Below, in pieces: positions 13,160 through 13,205 of a stretch of DNA of 13,205 nucleotides. The DNA comes from an uncultured Lentisphaeria bacterium. GTDB taxonomy: Bacteria; Verrucomicrobiota; Lentisphaeria; Victivallales; Victivallaceae. A program made the position numbers and the translations under genes. The stretch is taken from the NCBI GenBank assembly GCA_937888615.1, contig CALABZ010000298.1, positions 1-13,205 of the forward strand, given 5' to 3'. The stretch's first letter is position 1. Every line of letters starts with the position of its first letter. Under the pieces are notes generated by a model. That model was not told the origin of the DNA, searched no databases, and was given only the letters and a program-made list of their open reading frames with translations.

Positions 13160-13205
13160 AGATCGGAAGAGCACACGTCTGAACTCCAGTCACCGTACGT
13201 AATCT
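13160..13205 (+). other. Illumina TruSeq adapter with index (sequencing artefact)
   Basis: The bases from 13160 begin AGATCGGAAGAGC, continue with the TruSeq read-1 3' adapter through CCAGTCAC, and then read CGTACGTA followed by ATCT. That matches the adapter with what I remember as TruSeq index 22 (CGTACG). The reverse-strand translation contains GVQTCALPIW, a peptide known to mark adapter contamination in protein databases. This is untrimmed adapter at a contig end, not genomic DNA. Confidence 0.98.

Noticed and set aside
12945..13193. Reverse-strand open frame containing GVQTCALPIW
   Set aside because: Its N-terminus is translated from the Illumina adapter, so it is an artefact.
1..13205. 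CRISPR arrays, tRNAs, insertion sequences or phage genes
   Set aside because: No regularly spaced repeats, cloverleaf-like sequences, transposase motifs or terminal inverted repeats were seen by eye; phage-like character is limited to a beta module in one hydrolase.

Overview
The window looks like the end of a metagenome-assembled contig from a Lentisphaerota (Victivallales-like), probably gut-associated, bacterium. This is inferred from the prepilin-like protein at 12290-13006, which has an FTLIELLVVIAIIA N-terminus and a C-terminal H-X9-DG motif (a protein type greatly expanded in Lentisphaerota and Planctomycetota), from the regulator with GntR DNA-binding and LacI-like sensor domains before it, and from the GC-rich coding style. 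No rRNA, tRNA, CRISPR array, transposase or phage integration gene was seen. The last 46 bases (13160-13205) are Illumina TruSeq adapter plus index, so biological sequence ends near 13159 and cuts the last gene short.

Layout. (1) 1-1381, plus strand: the 3' end of one gene and a complete lipoprotein gene, overlapping by one base and paralogous over their C-terminal parts. (2) 6208-1404, minus strand: a tight five-gene operon of MarR-type regulator, lysine 2,3-aminomutase (ablA/kamA), fused substrate-binding/permease protein, ABC ATPase and beta-lysine N-acetyltransferase (ablB). The last four genes overlap one another. AblA makes beta-lysine and AblB acetylates it to N-epsilon-acetyl-beta-lysine, a compatible solute, so the likely reading is a self-contained cassette for lysine (or related cation) uptake and osmolyte synthesis under a local regulator. 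(3) 6437-8951, plus strand: two SGNH/GDSL hydrolase genes 22 bases apart, the second unusually large with beta-rich insertions. (4) 11046-8955, minus strand: nagA (N-acetylglucosamine-6-phosphate deacetylase) and a coupled SAM-dependent methyltransferase of the RlmI/RlmK type. (5) 11206-13159, plus strand: a GntR/LacI-type regulator behind a strong promoter with a palindrome in its spacer, a prepilin-like H-X9-DG protein, and the start of an exported protein that may be a beta-helix enzyme.

The most interesting parts are the acetyl-beta-lysine cassette with its embedded transporter and possible operator sites, the large SGNH protein with phage-tail-like inserts, and the regulator-prepilin-exported protein module. 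All functions come from reading motifs; no database search was possible.
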